This document shows positions 1-8,544 of a stretch of 64,000 bases of DNA, in pieces. Position 1 is the stretch's first letter; the number at the start of each line of letters is the position of its first letter. A program made the translations under genes and the position numbers. The stretch spans positions 1 to 64,000 of the forward strand of contig JAJDBQ010000182.1 of the NCBI GenBank assembly GCA_029261255.1, read 5' to 3'. Source of the stretch: Nitrospirales bacterium (GTDB lineage: Bacteria > Nitrospirota > Nitrospiria > Nitrospirales > UBA8639). The notes under the pieces were generated by a model. It did not search any database. It worked only from the letters and a program-made list of their open reading frames with translations, and was not told the origin of the DNA.

Positions 1-1
1 T

Positions 2-1825
2 GAACCGTTGCGAGAGTCCGTCGTCGAGCAAGGATTCCGTTTCAGGGTTTACACTCCCATTGGAGAACTTATTCCCGGCATGTCGTATTTGGTGCGCCGC
101 CTATTGGAAAATACTGCGAATGAAAGTGTTATCCACGGTCAATATGAATCATCTGAATCTCAGCATGAGTATCTTGTGTTTCCGACTCCTACCGAACAAG
201 AAGAACCCGACGTCTCCTTGGCTGAAACTGATGTGTACTCAACCATACCAGCACCCAAAGGTCTCTTTTCGAATGAGCCGCATACAGATTTTTCTTCTGA
301 GGACGCCCACAACCCCATTACGCAAGCACTAGCTCAGATCATGCCATTTCTGGGACAAACCAAACCCTATTCCGTTGCCGCAGGCGTCCCTTGTCATGGC
401 CCGACATTGGTGTCGAGTAATCCAAGCCAACCGGAACAAGTCATCGCCACCTTTTCGACGGTGCTCCCTAACGACATTGATCCTCTTGTTCGAAAGGCAC
501 AAGCGCACATGTCATCTTGGCGTCATGTTCCGGCACAAACTCGTGCGGACTTTTTATTTCGCACAGCCACACTCATGCGGAACCAACGCTCTGAGTTGAC
601 AGCATGGGAAATTCTGGAGACAGGCAAACCCTGGCGTGAGGCGGATGCGGATGTGGCCGAAGCCATCGACTTTCTCGAGTTTTATGGTCGGGACATGTGC
701 CGCCTGAGCCACCCCCTACGCCTTGGAAGCGAACCTGGGGAACTCAATCACCGAGTCTTTCTTCCCAGAGGACTGGCGGTAGTACTTCCCCCCTGGAATT
801 TTTCCTTAGCCATCCCAACAGGACTCGTGTCTGCCGCCTTGGTCAGTGGCAACATCGTGCTGTTTAAACCCTCGGAACGTGCCACGATGATGGGATATCA
901 ACTGTATCGCCTTTTCATAGAGGCGGGCCTTCCTAAAGAGGTTTTACATTTTCTTCCCGGTGGACCTGAACTCGGAAAAAAACTGGTTCAACATCCCGCT
1001 ATCCAAGTCATCGCCTTTACCGGGTCGCAAGCTGCGGGATTAAACATCCTGCGAGAAGCCACGCAAGTTGCTCCAGGACAGCGGCATATCAAACATGTCA
1101 TTGCTGAAATGGGCGGGAAGAATGCAATCATCGTGGATGAGACCGCCGATTTGGATGAGGCAATCACAGGAGTCTTAGATAGTGCCACCGGCTATCAAGG
1201 GCAAAAATGTTCGGCTTGTTCTCGAGTTATTGTGGTGGAGAGTGTCTATTCTATATTTCTTGAACGTTTGAAACAGGCGGCGTCAAGTATTCCTATCGGT
1301 CCCCCGATCAAGGCAAAGAACCGCATGGGACCACTCATTGATGCTCGTGCGCTCGAGAGGGTCCGTCTTTACGTGGAACTCGGGAAAAAAGATGGGACCT
1401 ACCTATTGGATAGACACATTAGGGGACCCGGCTATTTCCAGGGACCGGTCATCCTGACTGATCTGCCTTCCTCCCATCCAGTGGTTCAAGAAGAAATTTT
1501 TGGTCCAGTCATGGTGGTATTCCAAGTCCCAACGATCCATGAAGCTTTAACGCTCGCGAATGATTCTGCCTTTGCCCTCACGGGAGGAATCTATTCCCGC
1601 AGCCCCGACAACCTTCAACTGGCGCGCGAAGAATTTGAGGTCGGCAATCTCTACATAAACCGACCCATTACTGGGTCATTGGTAGGCCGACAACCTTTTG
1701 GAGGCCACCGTCTTTCTGGAATAGGCAAAAAAGCTGGCGGGTATGGGTACCTTGAACAATTTATGGTGGAAAAGATCATGACGGAGAATACTCTCCGTCG
1801 AGGATTTTCTCCAACTACCTCATAA
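2..1825 (+). CDS. PutA-like proline dehydrogenase / L-glutamate-gamma-semialdehyde dehydrogenase, 3' part
   Basis: This is the C-terminal part of a bifunctional proline-catabolism enzyme. The reading frame is open through the left edge, so the track's TTG start at 8 is not the real start. The first residues (VYTPIGELIPGMSYLVRRLL) match the end of a PRODH barrel. A variable linker of about 100 residues follows. The rest is an aldehyde dehydrogenase that oxidises glutamate semialdehyde to glutamate with NAD: cofactor-site PWNFSLAIPTG, FTGSQAAG, the general-base region EMGGKN, and the catalytic cysteine in GQKCSACS. Fusion of both domains is typical of PutA or Nitrospira/Leptospira-type PRODH-P5CDH proteins. 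No DNA-binding or C-terminal PutA extension is visible. Confidence 0.9.
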   Translation, partial: EPLRESVVEQGFRFRVYTPIGELIPGMSYLVRRLLENTANESVIHGQYESSESQHEYLVFPTPTEQEEPDVSLAETDVYSTIPAPKGLFSNEPHTDFSSEDAHNPITQALAQIMPFLGQTKPYSVAAGVPCHGPTLVSSNPSQPEQVIATFSTVLPNDIDPLVRKAQAHMSSWRHVPAQTRADFLFRTATLMRNQRSELTAWEILETGKPWREADADVAEAIDFLEFYGRDMCRLSHPLRLGSEPGELNHRVFLPRGLAVVLPPWNFSLAIPTGLVSAALVSGNIVLFKPSERATMMGYQLYRLFIEAGLPKEVLHFLPGGPELGKKLVQHPAIQVIAFTGSQAAGLNILREATQVAPGQRHIKHVIAEMGGKNAIIVDETADLDEAITGVLDSATGYQGQKCSACSRVIVVESVYSIFLERLKQAASSIPIGPPIKAKNRMGPLIDARALERVRLYVELGKKDGTYLLDRHIRGPGYFQGPVILTDLPSSHPVVQEEIFGPVMVVFQVPTIHEALTLANDSAFALTGGIYSRSPDNLQLAREEFEVGNLYINRPITGSLVGRQPFGGHRLSGIGKKAGGYGYLEQFMVEKIMTENTLRRGFSPTTS

Positions 1826-2593
1826 AACTCACTTGTGAGCAAGAAGACTTTTCATGGTGGCCCCTTTCGATTCCCAGACTTCCGCGGCGGTTCGAACTGA
1901 GTTGTGAGACCTGAAAAAAAATGCCGTACGCCGAAAACACACAAGAAACCAGCAACTTAGATCAAGTAGAGTCCTGACATAAGAAAGAGAACACATTTCT
2001 GGTTCACAAGTATGAAATTAGCCATAGCATAAATCGCACCAAAGCAAGTTACAATGAGGGTAATACAATTCAAAACACCAGGCTTTTTTCCTCAAGATTC
2101 AAATCAATTGACATCCTCAAAGTAGAGGCATACCATTTCATGTGAGACAAATGTACTGTCCTGGGACTTCTGAAAATCAACAGTGTCCGCAGTCCCAGAT
2201 GAAACATGAGGAGGTAACGTATGAACGACCTCAGTCCACCAAAAAAGTGAGACCCGTGGCGAGCGCCGGCATGAACTTCTCGTCTAGACGGGTGAAGAAC
2301 AGTTGTTGAGACGGATGTCTCCCTGAAACACCGTCCATGCCCTAGGCATGCAAAAGGTCCCGAGACCACAATGCGTTTCAAAGACATTCAATGAGAGCAA
2401 AAAACGGGTGGATGAAAAAATTAGGCAGAAGATAACTTAGAGAAAAAGGAAACGATAGCACAGAGAAAACCACCCGCAATAATTTACTCTACGGCAACGA
2501 ATTCTTCGAAGAGCATTACGAAGAGGATGTTCCGCAGCCAGCGGGTTAACAGAAGAATAGGAATTTTCGGCACATGAAATGCCGGATTGAGTG
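1826..2593 (+). other. Gene-poor, hairpin-rich intergenic stretch; possible structured RNA
   Basis: I see no convincing long gene here. The minus-strand 105-codon ORF lacks a family and runs through the hairpins. What stands out is a series of short perfect inverted repeats: CTGGGACT (2161-2168) with AGTCCCAG (2191-2198), ACCCGT (2252) with ACGGGT (2288), GAGAC/GTCTC (2308-2321), CATGCC/GGCATG (2336-2350) and GGTC/GACC (2356-2367). A very good Shine-Dalgarno (GAGGAGGT, 2208-2215) stands 5 nt before a 9-codon ORF at 2221-2250 (MNDLSPPKK). The stretch ends in the terminator at 2594. A structured untranslated or small RNA is an inference only. Confidence 0.35.
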
Positions 2594-2630
2594 CGGGCCC
2601 TCTTTCATTAGAAAGAGGGCCCGTGTTGTT
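2594..2630 (+). terminator. Strong intrinsic terminator
   Basis: A perfect 13-bp stem (CGGGCCCTCTTTC and its complement) closes an ATTA loop at 2607-2610 and is followed by a T-rich tail (TGTTGTTT). The GC-rich base and T tail fit a Rho-independent terminator reading on the plus strand. No long gene lies just upstream, so it must end a short transcript from the 1.9-2.6 kb region or read-through from the PutA-like gene. Confidence 0.8.
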
Positions 2631-2745
2631 TAACGATGCTTCATCTCTTCACTGAGATATTTTCTATCATGCCTTTTCTTAATCAGAGTACATGCCTATC
2701 TTTCTATTCCTTCATACTGCACACCATTCAATCGAGGAGAACATC

Positions 2746-3195
2746 ATGATACGACAATCTTTAAAACTCGGAGTACTTCTTCTAGTCGGAATACTATCGA
2801 GTGGATGTGATTCTGGCCAGTATGGCGAGTCAACGACTACAGAACCAAAGACCGAGAGTACGCTTTTGCTCACGACTGAAGCTTCGAATGTGGGAGAACG
2901 TTCAATGGTGGAAGGGGCTCTTTTGTCCGCCGAAGGGGCTGCTGGTGCTGGAGACAATGCTGAAGGGGTTACTCATTTCCAGCAAGGACATTGGGAGGTT
3001 GCGCAGAAACACTTCGATAAGGCCTTAGCCACGAATGCCAATCTTCCTGAAGCTCAATAAAACCTTGCACTCGCCTTAGATAAACTCGGGAACCATGGTG
3101 AGGCCACGAATCATTTTAAAATGGCCTTGAATTTGGCTCCAGAAGATCTGCGCATCAAAGATTCTCAGATTCTCAAAGCCCATGTTGGTGGATAA
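2746..3195 (+). pseudogene. TPR lipoprotein gene interrupted by one in-frame TAA
   Basis: The start at ATG 2746 follows a GAGGAG ribosome site. It gives a lipoprotein signal peptide ending in ILSSGC, a low-complexity Ser/Thr/Glu-rich linker, then TPR helices (HFQQGHWEVAQKHFDKAL). The track ends the ORF at TAA 3058-3060. The same frame continues without a shift for 45 more codons as NLALALDKLGNHGEATNHFK and on to TAA at 3193. That continuation is exactly the second TPR unit, where the stop occupies the position normally held by Tyr (EAQ-Y-NLAL). A single base change (TAT or TAC to TAA) would explain this. The likely original product was a 149-residue outer-membrane-anchored TPR protein. It could also be a sequencing error or a natural truncation. 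Confidence 0.75.
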
Positions 3196-3274
3196 CGTCT
3201 GGCCGACATACGAGAGGCATGCCATGTCCAGAACATAGGCTTCTCACTGTACCGATTTGATGAGAGGAGATGCG

Positions 3275-3532
3275 ATGAATCTTCATCAACGAGGATCAGA
3301 TCTCATGAAACAATTACAGGACCATGTCTTAGAGGTCCTGCGTAGTCATCCTGATGCAGGACCTGAGGCTAATGGAATTCTCCAAGAGGAAGTGGCTCGC
3401 CGAGCTGGATTACACAGTATGGAATGTGTGGAATTAGATCGCACATGTAGCGAGATTCTGAAATTCATCCACCGAGAAGGTGTGATAGAGCAACTAGACG
3501 GGAATGGGCAAAATGATAAAAAGAAAGTCTGA
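3275..3532 (+). CDS. Small hypothetical protein, possible winged-helix fold
   Basis: The 85-residue product starts at ATG 3275, which has an AGAGGAGA ribosome site at 3263-3270; the track's TTG at 3257 lies upstream of that site. The sequence is helical and charged, with a pattern (QEEVARRAGL...EILKFIHREGVIEQL) that recalls a small winged-helix or MarR-like unit, and ends in a basic tail. I do not recognise the family. It may be related in fold to the 79-residue ORF at 12074-12313, which has a similar length and a similar ending (GLISVHQVGSSLEVRL). No operon partner is evident. Confidence 0.55.
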   Translation: MNLHQRGSDLMKQLQDHVLEVLRSHPDAGPEANGILQEEVARRAGLHSMECVELDRTCSEILKFIHREGVIEQLDGNGQNDKKKV

Positions 3533-3564
3533 CGACTTAGCAAAGCTTAAACACAACGACTAGG

Positions 3565-3751
3565 GCCCTGTTGAATATTTCTCGCAAAAAGCCCGTAGAT
3601 TCCCTAGAAGCATTCAATGCCAGTAAGCTACAGGAATGGTCAAAAAAGTCGTCCAGCAAGGCCTCAGCGATTTTGACGCGCGGAGCGTACTTTCAGTACG
3701 TGAGCACGACAAAATGGCGAGAACGCCGCTGGTGGCTTTTTTCAACAGTCC
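3565..3751. repeat. Dispersed intergenic repeat, copy 1, with inverted ends
   Basis: The element runs from GCCCTGTTGAA to TTCAACAGTCC, so its ends are inverted. Its middle has GGTCAAAAAAGTCGTCCAGC, ACGCGCGGAGCG and the hairpin CGTACTTTCAGTACG. A diverged second copy lies at 48583-48830 with the same ordered blocks (gaatggtcaaaaagt, cccagcaaggcc, tttgacgcg-ggagcgt, agtacgtgagcac). It ends 2 nt from the stop codon of ppnN. The 86-codon ORF in the track across it is not credible. It behaves like a MITE or intergenic repeat family. Confidence 0.75.
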
Positions 3752-3753
3752 AA

Positions 3754-5151
3754 CTAGGCAATGATTTGATAGCAAGGATTGAAGTTGTCTTGATCAATTT
3801 TCATGCGGCGTTGATTCACGAAGGATTGTAGAAGTTCATCCATCAATTTCATAATGATTGGATCCCCGTGAATTTCAAATGGCCCATGCTGTTCAATCGC
3901 ATTGAGCGCACGTGGCTTCACATGGCCAGCCACGATACCTGAAAAGGCTCGTCGCAAATTCGCCGCTAACATATGTATGGGTTGCTTAGCATGGAGATCT
4001 AGTTGTGCCATCGACTCATGCGTTGGCTCAAAGGGCTGTTGAAATGCATGCTCAATGGTGAGGTGCCAGTTAAAGTAGAAGGCATCATGGGTTTCCTTTC
4101 GAAATTCCCGAACCTGTTGAATTCCCGTCGTCATCTCAGAGGCCCCGCGCTTGGGATCATCAATAATGATCTGATAACGCTGTGCGGCTTTTGAGCCAAG
4201 TGTTTGCTTGATAAACGCATCAATCGTTTCAAAATAGTCCGCACTTTCCTTTGGCCCCATAAAGATAAGTGGAAAGGGCACTTCTTCGTTGTCTGGATGG
4301 AGCAGAACGCCGAGTAGGTAGAGAATTTCTTCCAACGTTCCTGCGCCGCCAGGAAACACAATGAATCCATGTCCAACTCGCACAAAGGCCTCGAGACGCT
4401 TTTCGATATCCGGCAAAATTACGAGTTCATTCACAATGGGATTCGGAGCTTCGGCCGTAATGATACCCGGCTCTGTAAGGCCTAAATATCGACCATTCTT
4501 AATACGTTGTTTGGCATGAGCGAGTGCTGCACCCTTCATAGGGCCTTTCATGGCTCCTGGCCCACAACCCGTACAAATATCCATGCCACGTAACCCAAGT
4601 TGATGTCCTACCTCTTTGGTATAGCGATACTCGACCTCCCCGATTGAATGACCACCCCAGCACACCACGAGATGTGGATCTTCGACAGCATGCATAATTT
4701 CAGCATTACGTAAAATATGAAAAACGGCGTTGGTGATGCCATTTGATGTTGTGAGATCAAATTTTTCATTGTGCTGAATTTCGTTATGAACATAGATGAT
4801 GTCACGAAGCACAGAAAAGAGATGTTCTTTAATCCCTTGAATCAGTTTCCCATCAACAAACGCGCGTGCTGGCGCGTTGGTGAGCTCAAGCTTTACTCCG
4901 CGATCACGTTGTACCAAAGCAATGTCAAAATCGACATAGCGCGCAAAAAACGCTTTAGTGTCATCCGTATCATTTCCACTCGTCAGAACCGCCAACGCAC
5001 TGTTCCTAAATAATTCATGCAAGCCGCCCTCACTCGTCTCTCGCAGCTTTTCCACTTCCTGCTGCGACAACATGTGCATAGAAGTATCAGGAGTGATACT
5101 GGCACAGATTCCACGACCTGCCGGTTTCTGTTTTACTTCATGCTGTTTCAT
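3754..5151 (-). CDS. ppnN: Nucleotide 5'-monophosphate nucleosidase, LOG family
   Basis: The 465 residues match the length and layout of E. coli PpnN (YgdH). An N-terminal domain (MLSQQEVEKL...FRNSALAVLTSG) precedes the LOG-family Rossmann core with CWGGHSI, CTGCGPGAMKGPMKGA and the signature FPGGAGTLEE. A C-terminal region follows (FEPTHESMAQLDLH, LRRAFSGIVAGHVK). The enzyme splits purine and pyrimidine nucleoside monophosphates into base and ribose 5-phosphate. In E. coli it is controlled by (p)ppGpp. It lies 93 nt downstream of phoU on the same strand, so it could be co-transcribed with the pst operon. The stop codon abuts the dispersed repeat. Confidence 0.93.
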   Translation of the reverse strand: MKQHEVKQKPAGRGICASITPDTSMHMLSQQEVEKLRETSEGGLHELFRNSALAVLTSGNDTDDTKAFFARYVDFDIALVQRDRGVKLELTNAPARAFVDGKLIQGIKEHLFSVLRDIIYVHNEIQHNEKFDLTTSNGITNAVFHILRNAEIMHAVEDPHLVVCWGGHSIGEVEYRYTKEVGHQLGLRGMDICTGCGPGAMKGPMKGAALAHAKQRIKNGRYLGLTEPGIITAEAPNPIVNELVILPDIEKRLEAFVRVGHGFIVFPGGAGTLEEILYLLGVLLHPDNEEVPFPLIFMGPKESADYFETIDAFIKQTLGSKAAQRYQIIIDDPKRGASEMTTGIQQVREFRKETHDAFYFNWHLTIEHAFQQPFEPTHESMAQLDLHAKQPIHMLAANLRRAFSGIVAGHVKPRALNAIEQHGPFEIHGDPIIMKLMDELLQSFVNQRRMKIDQDNFNPCYQIIA

Positions 5152-5244
5152 AGAATGACTCAGATAATAGATCGTACCTATCCGTACTATTGTATCTGGG
5201 ATATGGTGATACGAAAAGAGAGAACCGAGAGAGAACAGAATGAC

Positions 5245-5910
5245 TTATGGGGACGTCATATGGCGGATGATCTTGCCTTCCACCATATAGACAACCAATT
5301 CGGCCACATTTGTGGCGTGATCGGCAATGCGTTCAATATATTTAGAAATAAAGGACAACCGAATGGCACGCGAGATGGTCTGAGGGTTTTCCATCATATA
5401 GGACAAGAGTTCACGGAAGATTTGTTCGTTGAATGCATCAACCCTGTCATCATCCTCAAGAACTTTACGAGCAAGCACTGAATCTCCACGAACGAAAGCA
5501 TCAAGCGCTTCTCCAACCATTTTTATCGCATGATCTGCCATGAGTGGAATATCGATATACGGCTTTAATTGAGGCTCTTCATTCAATTCAATGGCTCGCT
5601 CACAAATATTTTCGGCTAAGTCGCTCATACGTTCCAAATCTGAAGAAATTTTCATGGCCGTTGTGATGAAACGAAGATCCCGTGCGGCAGGTTGCTGTAA
5701 AGCCAAGAGTTCAAGACAAGCTTCATCCACCGCGACATCCATCGTATTAACCAGACGATCATTTTCAATCACGGTCTTGGCTAACACATCGTCTCGGTCA
5801 AGCAATGCTTTAAGCGCCTGTCGGATCTGGCTTTCCACCAATGATCCCATTCGTAAAATTTTTTGCTTAAGCTCCGCTAAGTCTTCGTCAAACCGTCTTT
5901 GTATAGACAT
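5245..5910 (-). CDS. phoU: Phosphate-signalling protein PhoU
   Basis: This 221-residue cytosolic protein has the two PhoU helical-bundle repeats. Metal-binding-type motifs are visible at ISSDLERMSDLAENICERA and IERIADHATNVAELVVYM. PhoU links the Pst transporter to the PhoR kinase and dampens the phosphate response when phosphate is plentiful. The ATG follows an AGAGGAA site. It lies 23 nt behind pstB, in the usual order pstSCAB-phoU, and the family length is normal. Confidence 0.97.
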   Translation of the reverse strand: MSIQRRFDEDLAELKQKILRMGSLVESQIRQALKALLDRDDVLAKTVIENDRLVNTMDVAVDEACLELLALQQPAARDLRFITTAMKISSDLERMSDLAENICERAIELNEEPQLKPYIDIPLMADHAIKMVGEALDAFVRGDSVLARKVLEDDDRVDAFNEQIFRELLSYMMENPQTISRAIRLSFISKYIERIADHATNVAELVVYMVEGKIIRHMTSP

Positions 5911-5933
5911 GGCGTATTCCTCTTCTCTGCCGA

Positions 5934-6719
5934 TCAGCCAAACCGGCCGGTGATATAGTCTTCTGTACGAGACTCGGATGGATTGGTAAAGATCGTTTTC
6001 GTATCATCATACTCAATGAGTTCGCCCAACAAGAAAAAGCCAGTGAAATCAGAAACACGTGAAGCTTGTTGCATATTATGAGTCACAATGACGATGGTCA
6101 AACGCTCTTTGAGTGTATGAAGGAGTTCTTCGATCCGGCCGGTGGAAATCGGATCAAGCGCCGAACATGGTTCGTCCATCAAGAGGACATTCGGATTCAC
6201 GGCTAAGGCCCTGGCAATACATAGCCTCTGTTGTTGCCCACCCGAGAGACTTAAGGCACTTGCATGGAGGCGATCTTTCACTTCCTCCCACAGCCCCGCG
6301 CCTTTTAAGCTTGTTTCAACCACCTCATCTAACGTCGCCCGCTTTCGTACATTTTGTAATTGTGGTCCAAATGCCACATTTTGCCAAATCGACTTTGGGA
6401 ACGGATTCACCTTTTGAAACACCATCCCAATACGAGTCCGAAGATCAGTCACATCAACGTCGGGATCATAAATATCATGCCCTTCGAGAAGGATTTTTCC
6501 TTCAATTCGTGTCCCATCCACTAAGTCATTCAATCGATTCAAGCAACGAAGTAATGTTGATTTACCGCAACCCGATGGTCCAATAAACGCGGTAACCTTG
6601 TTCGCTGGAATGTGCATGTTCACATTAGTCAACGCCTGAACAGACCCATAGAAAAAATTCATGCCCTGAATGGCAATTTTAGGATGACTGCTAGTTAATG
6701 GATTGCCCATTGGTTCCAT
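5934..6719 (-). CDS. pstB: Phosphate ABC transporter ATP-binding protein
   Basis: The ATPase of the high-affinity phosphate importer, 261 residues. Walker A (GPSGCGKST), the ABC signature ([15 protein letters not shown]), Walker B with catalytic Glu ([13 protein letters not shown]) and the switch His ([13 protein letters not shown]) are intact. The PstB-typical RCLNRLNDL follows Walker A. An AAGGA site 7 nt upstream supports the ATG at 6719. It is separated from pstA by 136 nt that contain no gene and no obvious terminator. Confidence 0.97.
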   Translation of the reverse strand: MEPMGNPLTSSHPKIAIQGMNFFYGSVQALTNVNMHIPANKVTAFIGPSGCGKSTLLRCLNRLNDLVDGTRIEGKILLEGHDIYDPDVDVTDLRTRIGMVFQKVNPFPKSIWQNVAFGPQLQNVRKRATLDEVVETSLKGAGLWEEVKDRLHASALSLSGGQQQRLCIARALAVNPNVLLMDEPCSALDPISTGRIEELLHTLKERLTIVIVTHNMQQASRVSDFTGFFLLGELIEYDDTKTIFTNPSESRTEDYITGRFG

Positions 6720-6855
6720 CGGTTAGTCCTTCATCAGTTTTTGATCATTCGATGCATGTTTCGCAAACAACGTCGATACGGGAGGTTTACTGTTCTGATC
6801 CAATGGTCTTTTAGAAATGGCAAGATCGGAAATGATTGACATGATTGTACCTTAT

Positions 6856-8493
6856 TTAGACAGAGGAACCAGCGTAGCGTTTCCGCATACGCGTTCGAAT
6901 CATAATGGCCGCCAGATTCAAAAGAATGACGACGAGCACAAGGATGAATGTGGTCACATAAACCATCGGCTTCGCTGCTTCCACGTTGGGAGATTGAAAC
7001 CCCACATCATAAATATGAAATCCTAAATGCATAAATTTTCGATCCAAGTGGAGAAATGGGAAGAAGCCATCTACCGGCAGCGCTGGAGCCAATTTCACCA
7101 CACCTGTGAGCATCAGCGGCGCCACTTCCCCAGTCGCACGAGAAATTGCCAAGATCAGACCGGTCAAAATACCAGGCATCGCACAAGGAAGCACCACACG
7201 CCATAATGCCTCGAATTTCGTGGCTCCGAGCCCCAACGAGCCCTCGCGATACTCACGTGGAACCGCTGACAACCCCTCCTCTGTTGCAACAATCACCACG
7301 GGAACCGTCATCAGAGCGAGAGTTAAGGAGGCCCACAGCATACCTCCCGTCCCAAATGTCGGATTGGGCAACGCTTCAGCAAAGAATAATTGGTCCAAGG
7401 TTCCCCCAACCGCATACACGAAAAAACCTAACCCAAACACCCCAAAAACAATTGAGGGTACGCCGGCTAGATTATTCACTGCAATGCGTATCATTCTCGT
7501 CACCAAGCCTTGCTTCGCATATTCTTTTAAATAGATAGCGGCCAAGACCCCAAAAGGCACGACCGCAATGCTCATGATCACCACCATCAAGACCGTGCCA
7601 AAGATGGCTGGGAAAATCCCTCCCTCTGTATTGGCTTCTCGAGGTTCTTCGCTCAAAACCTCCCAGAAATTTTGCACATACATGACGAGTTTTTCATAAA
7701 CCCCCATGCTATTCGGCAGCCAGTACTTGACTAACGACCCAAACTGAAAGGTTTTCTCTTCTCCGGCCACGTCGACAACTGTGATCCGAAATTGCTCGAG
7801 TTTTTCATATAACGCAATAAGAGCAGCATTTTGAATCTCGTACAAAGCTTCAAGTTCTTGTACCTGCATCTCAATCGTCGCCCGTTCATCCACTCCTGTT
7901 TCACCACTCAACTCCAAGGCACGAAGCTGCAAGCGGGCTTGCTCTATAGCATGATTGAGTTCACCAATCTCATCATGTTCAATATCGTGAATCTGGCCTT
8001 GAATGCCATTCGTTCTATCTAGCAGAGAAGACAAGATGGCCATTCCATTTTCGTGCCCAGAGGCCACAAGAGTTTCGCCTTCTAGAATCGCTTTGATTCG
8101 CCCATAAAAGTTCCCCCATTCCCTCCGTTCAAACGCCACAACATCAGATGGATATTCCTCTTCCACAATGTCAGCCTGATCCACCCACCGAAAATCTAAA
8201 CCATAAAGATCTCGATTACCGACCTTGAGTTGAACGCGTTCATGGCCTTTCGGTTTGTCGACGGATTCAGAATCTGGAATAACTTCTGTCGTAACCCATT
8301 CTCCCAGCACGATACTGCCATCATTCAGCGTAAATTGAATGAGATCTTTTGGCCAGAAATAGCCCATTCCATTGATTAAGATTAATGTCAGCAACCCACC
8401 GATCATGAGTAAGGACACACTCAGCGCTCCGCCACACAACCAAATAAACAGCGAGCCTGAATCCAGAAACTTTTTCAAAGAGAATCGTTGCAT
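6856..8493 (-). CDS. pstA: Phosphate ABC transporter permease PstA, long form
   Basis: This is an inner-membrane permease of 545 residues, far longer than the roughly 300 of E. coli PstA. One N-terminal membrane helix (residues 15-40) is followed by a periplasmic insert of about 230 residues with a Glu/Gln-rich coiled coil (ARLQLRALEL...MQVQELEALYEIQ). The standard permease core (FPAIFGTVLMVVIMSIAVVPFG, LAGVPSIVFG, EGSLGLGATKFEALW) fills the C-terminal half. Long PstA proteins paired with long PstC occur in several Gram-negative groups. The insert's role is unknown; contact with PstS or the cell wall is a guess. Confidence 0.93.
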   Translation of the reverse strand: MQRFSLKKFLDSGSLFIWLCGGALSVSLLMIGGLLTLILINGMGYFWPKDLIQFTLNDGSIVLGEWVTTEVIPDSESVDKPKGHERVQLKVGNRDLYGLDFRWVDQADIVEEEYPSDVVAFERREWGNFYGRIKAILEGETLVASGHENGMAILSSLLDRTNGIQGQIHDIEHDEIGELNHAIEQARLQLRALELSGETGVDERATIEMQVQELEALYEIQNAALIALYEKLEQFRITVVDVAGEEKTFQFGSLVKYWLPNSMGVYEKLVMYVQNFWEVLSEEPREANTEGGIFPAIFGTVLMVVIMSIAVVPFGVLAAIYLKEYAKQGLVTRMIRIAVNNLAGVPSIVFGVFGLGFFVYAVGGTLDQLFFAEALPNPTFGTGGMLWASLTLALMTVPVVIVATEEGLSAVPREYREGSLGLGATKFEALWRVVLPCAMPGILTGLILAISRATGEVAPLMLTGVVKLAPALPVDGFFPFLHLDRKFMHLGFHIYDVGFQSPNVEAAKPMVYVTTFILVLVVILLNLAAIMIRTRMRKRYAGSSV

Positions 8494-8544
8494 TTTTTTA
8501 GTTATACTCTTGACGTTCCACTACTAACTTCTCACTTATTGCTA

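Noticed and set aside
2070-2387. 105-codon minus-strand ORF
   Set aside because: No family, no ribosome site noticed, biased composition, and it crosses the inverted repeats of the hairpin-rich stretch.
3571-3831. 86-codon plus-strand ORF
   Set aside because: It is the translation of the dispersed repeat and runs into the 3' end of ppnN on the other strand.
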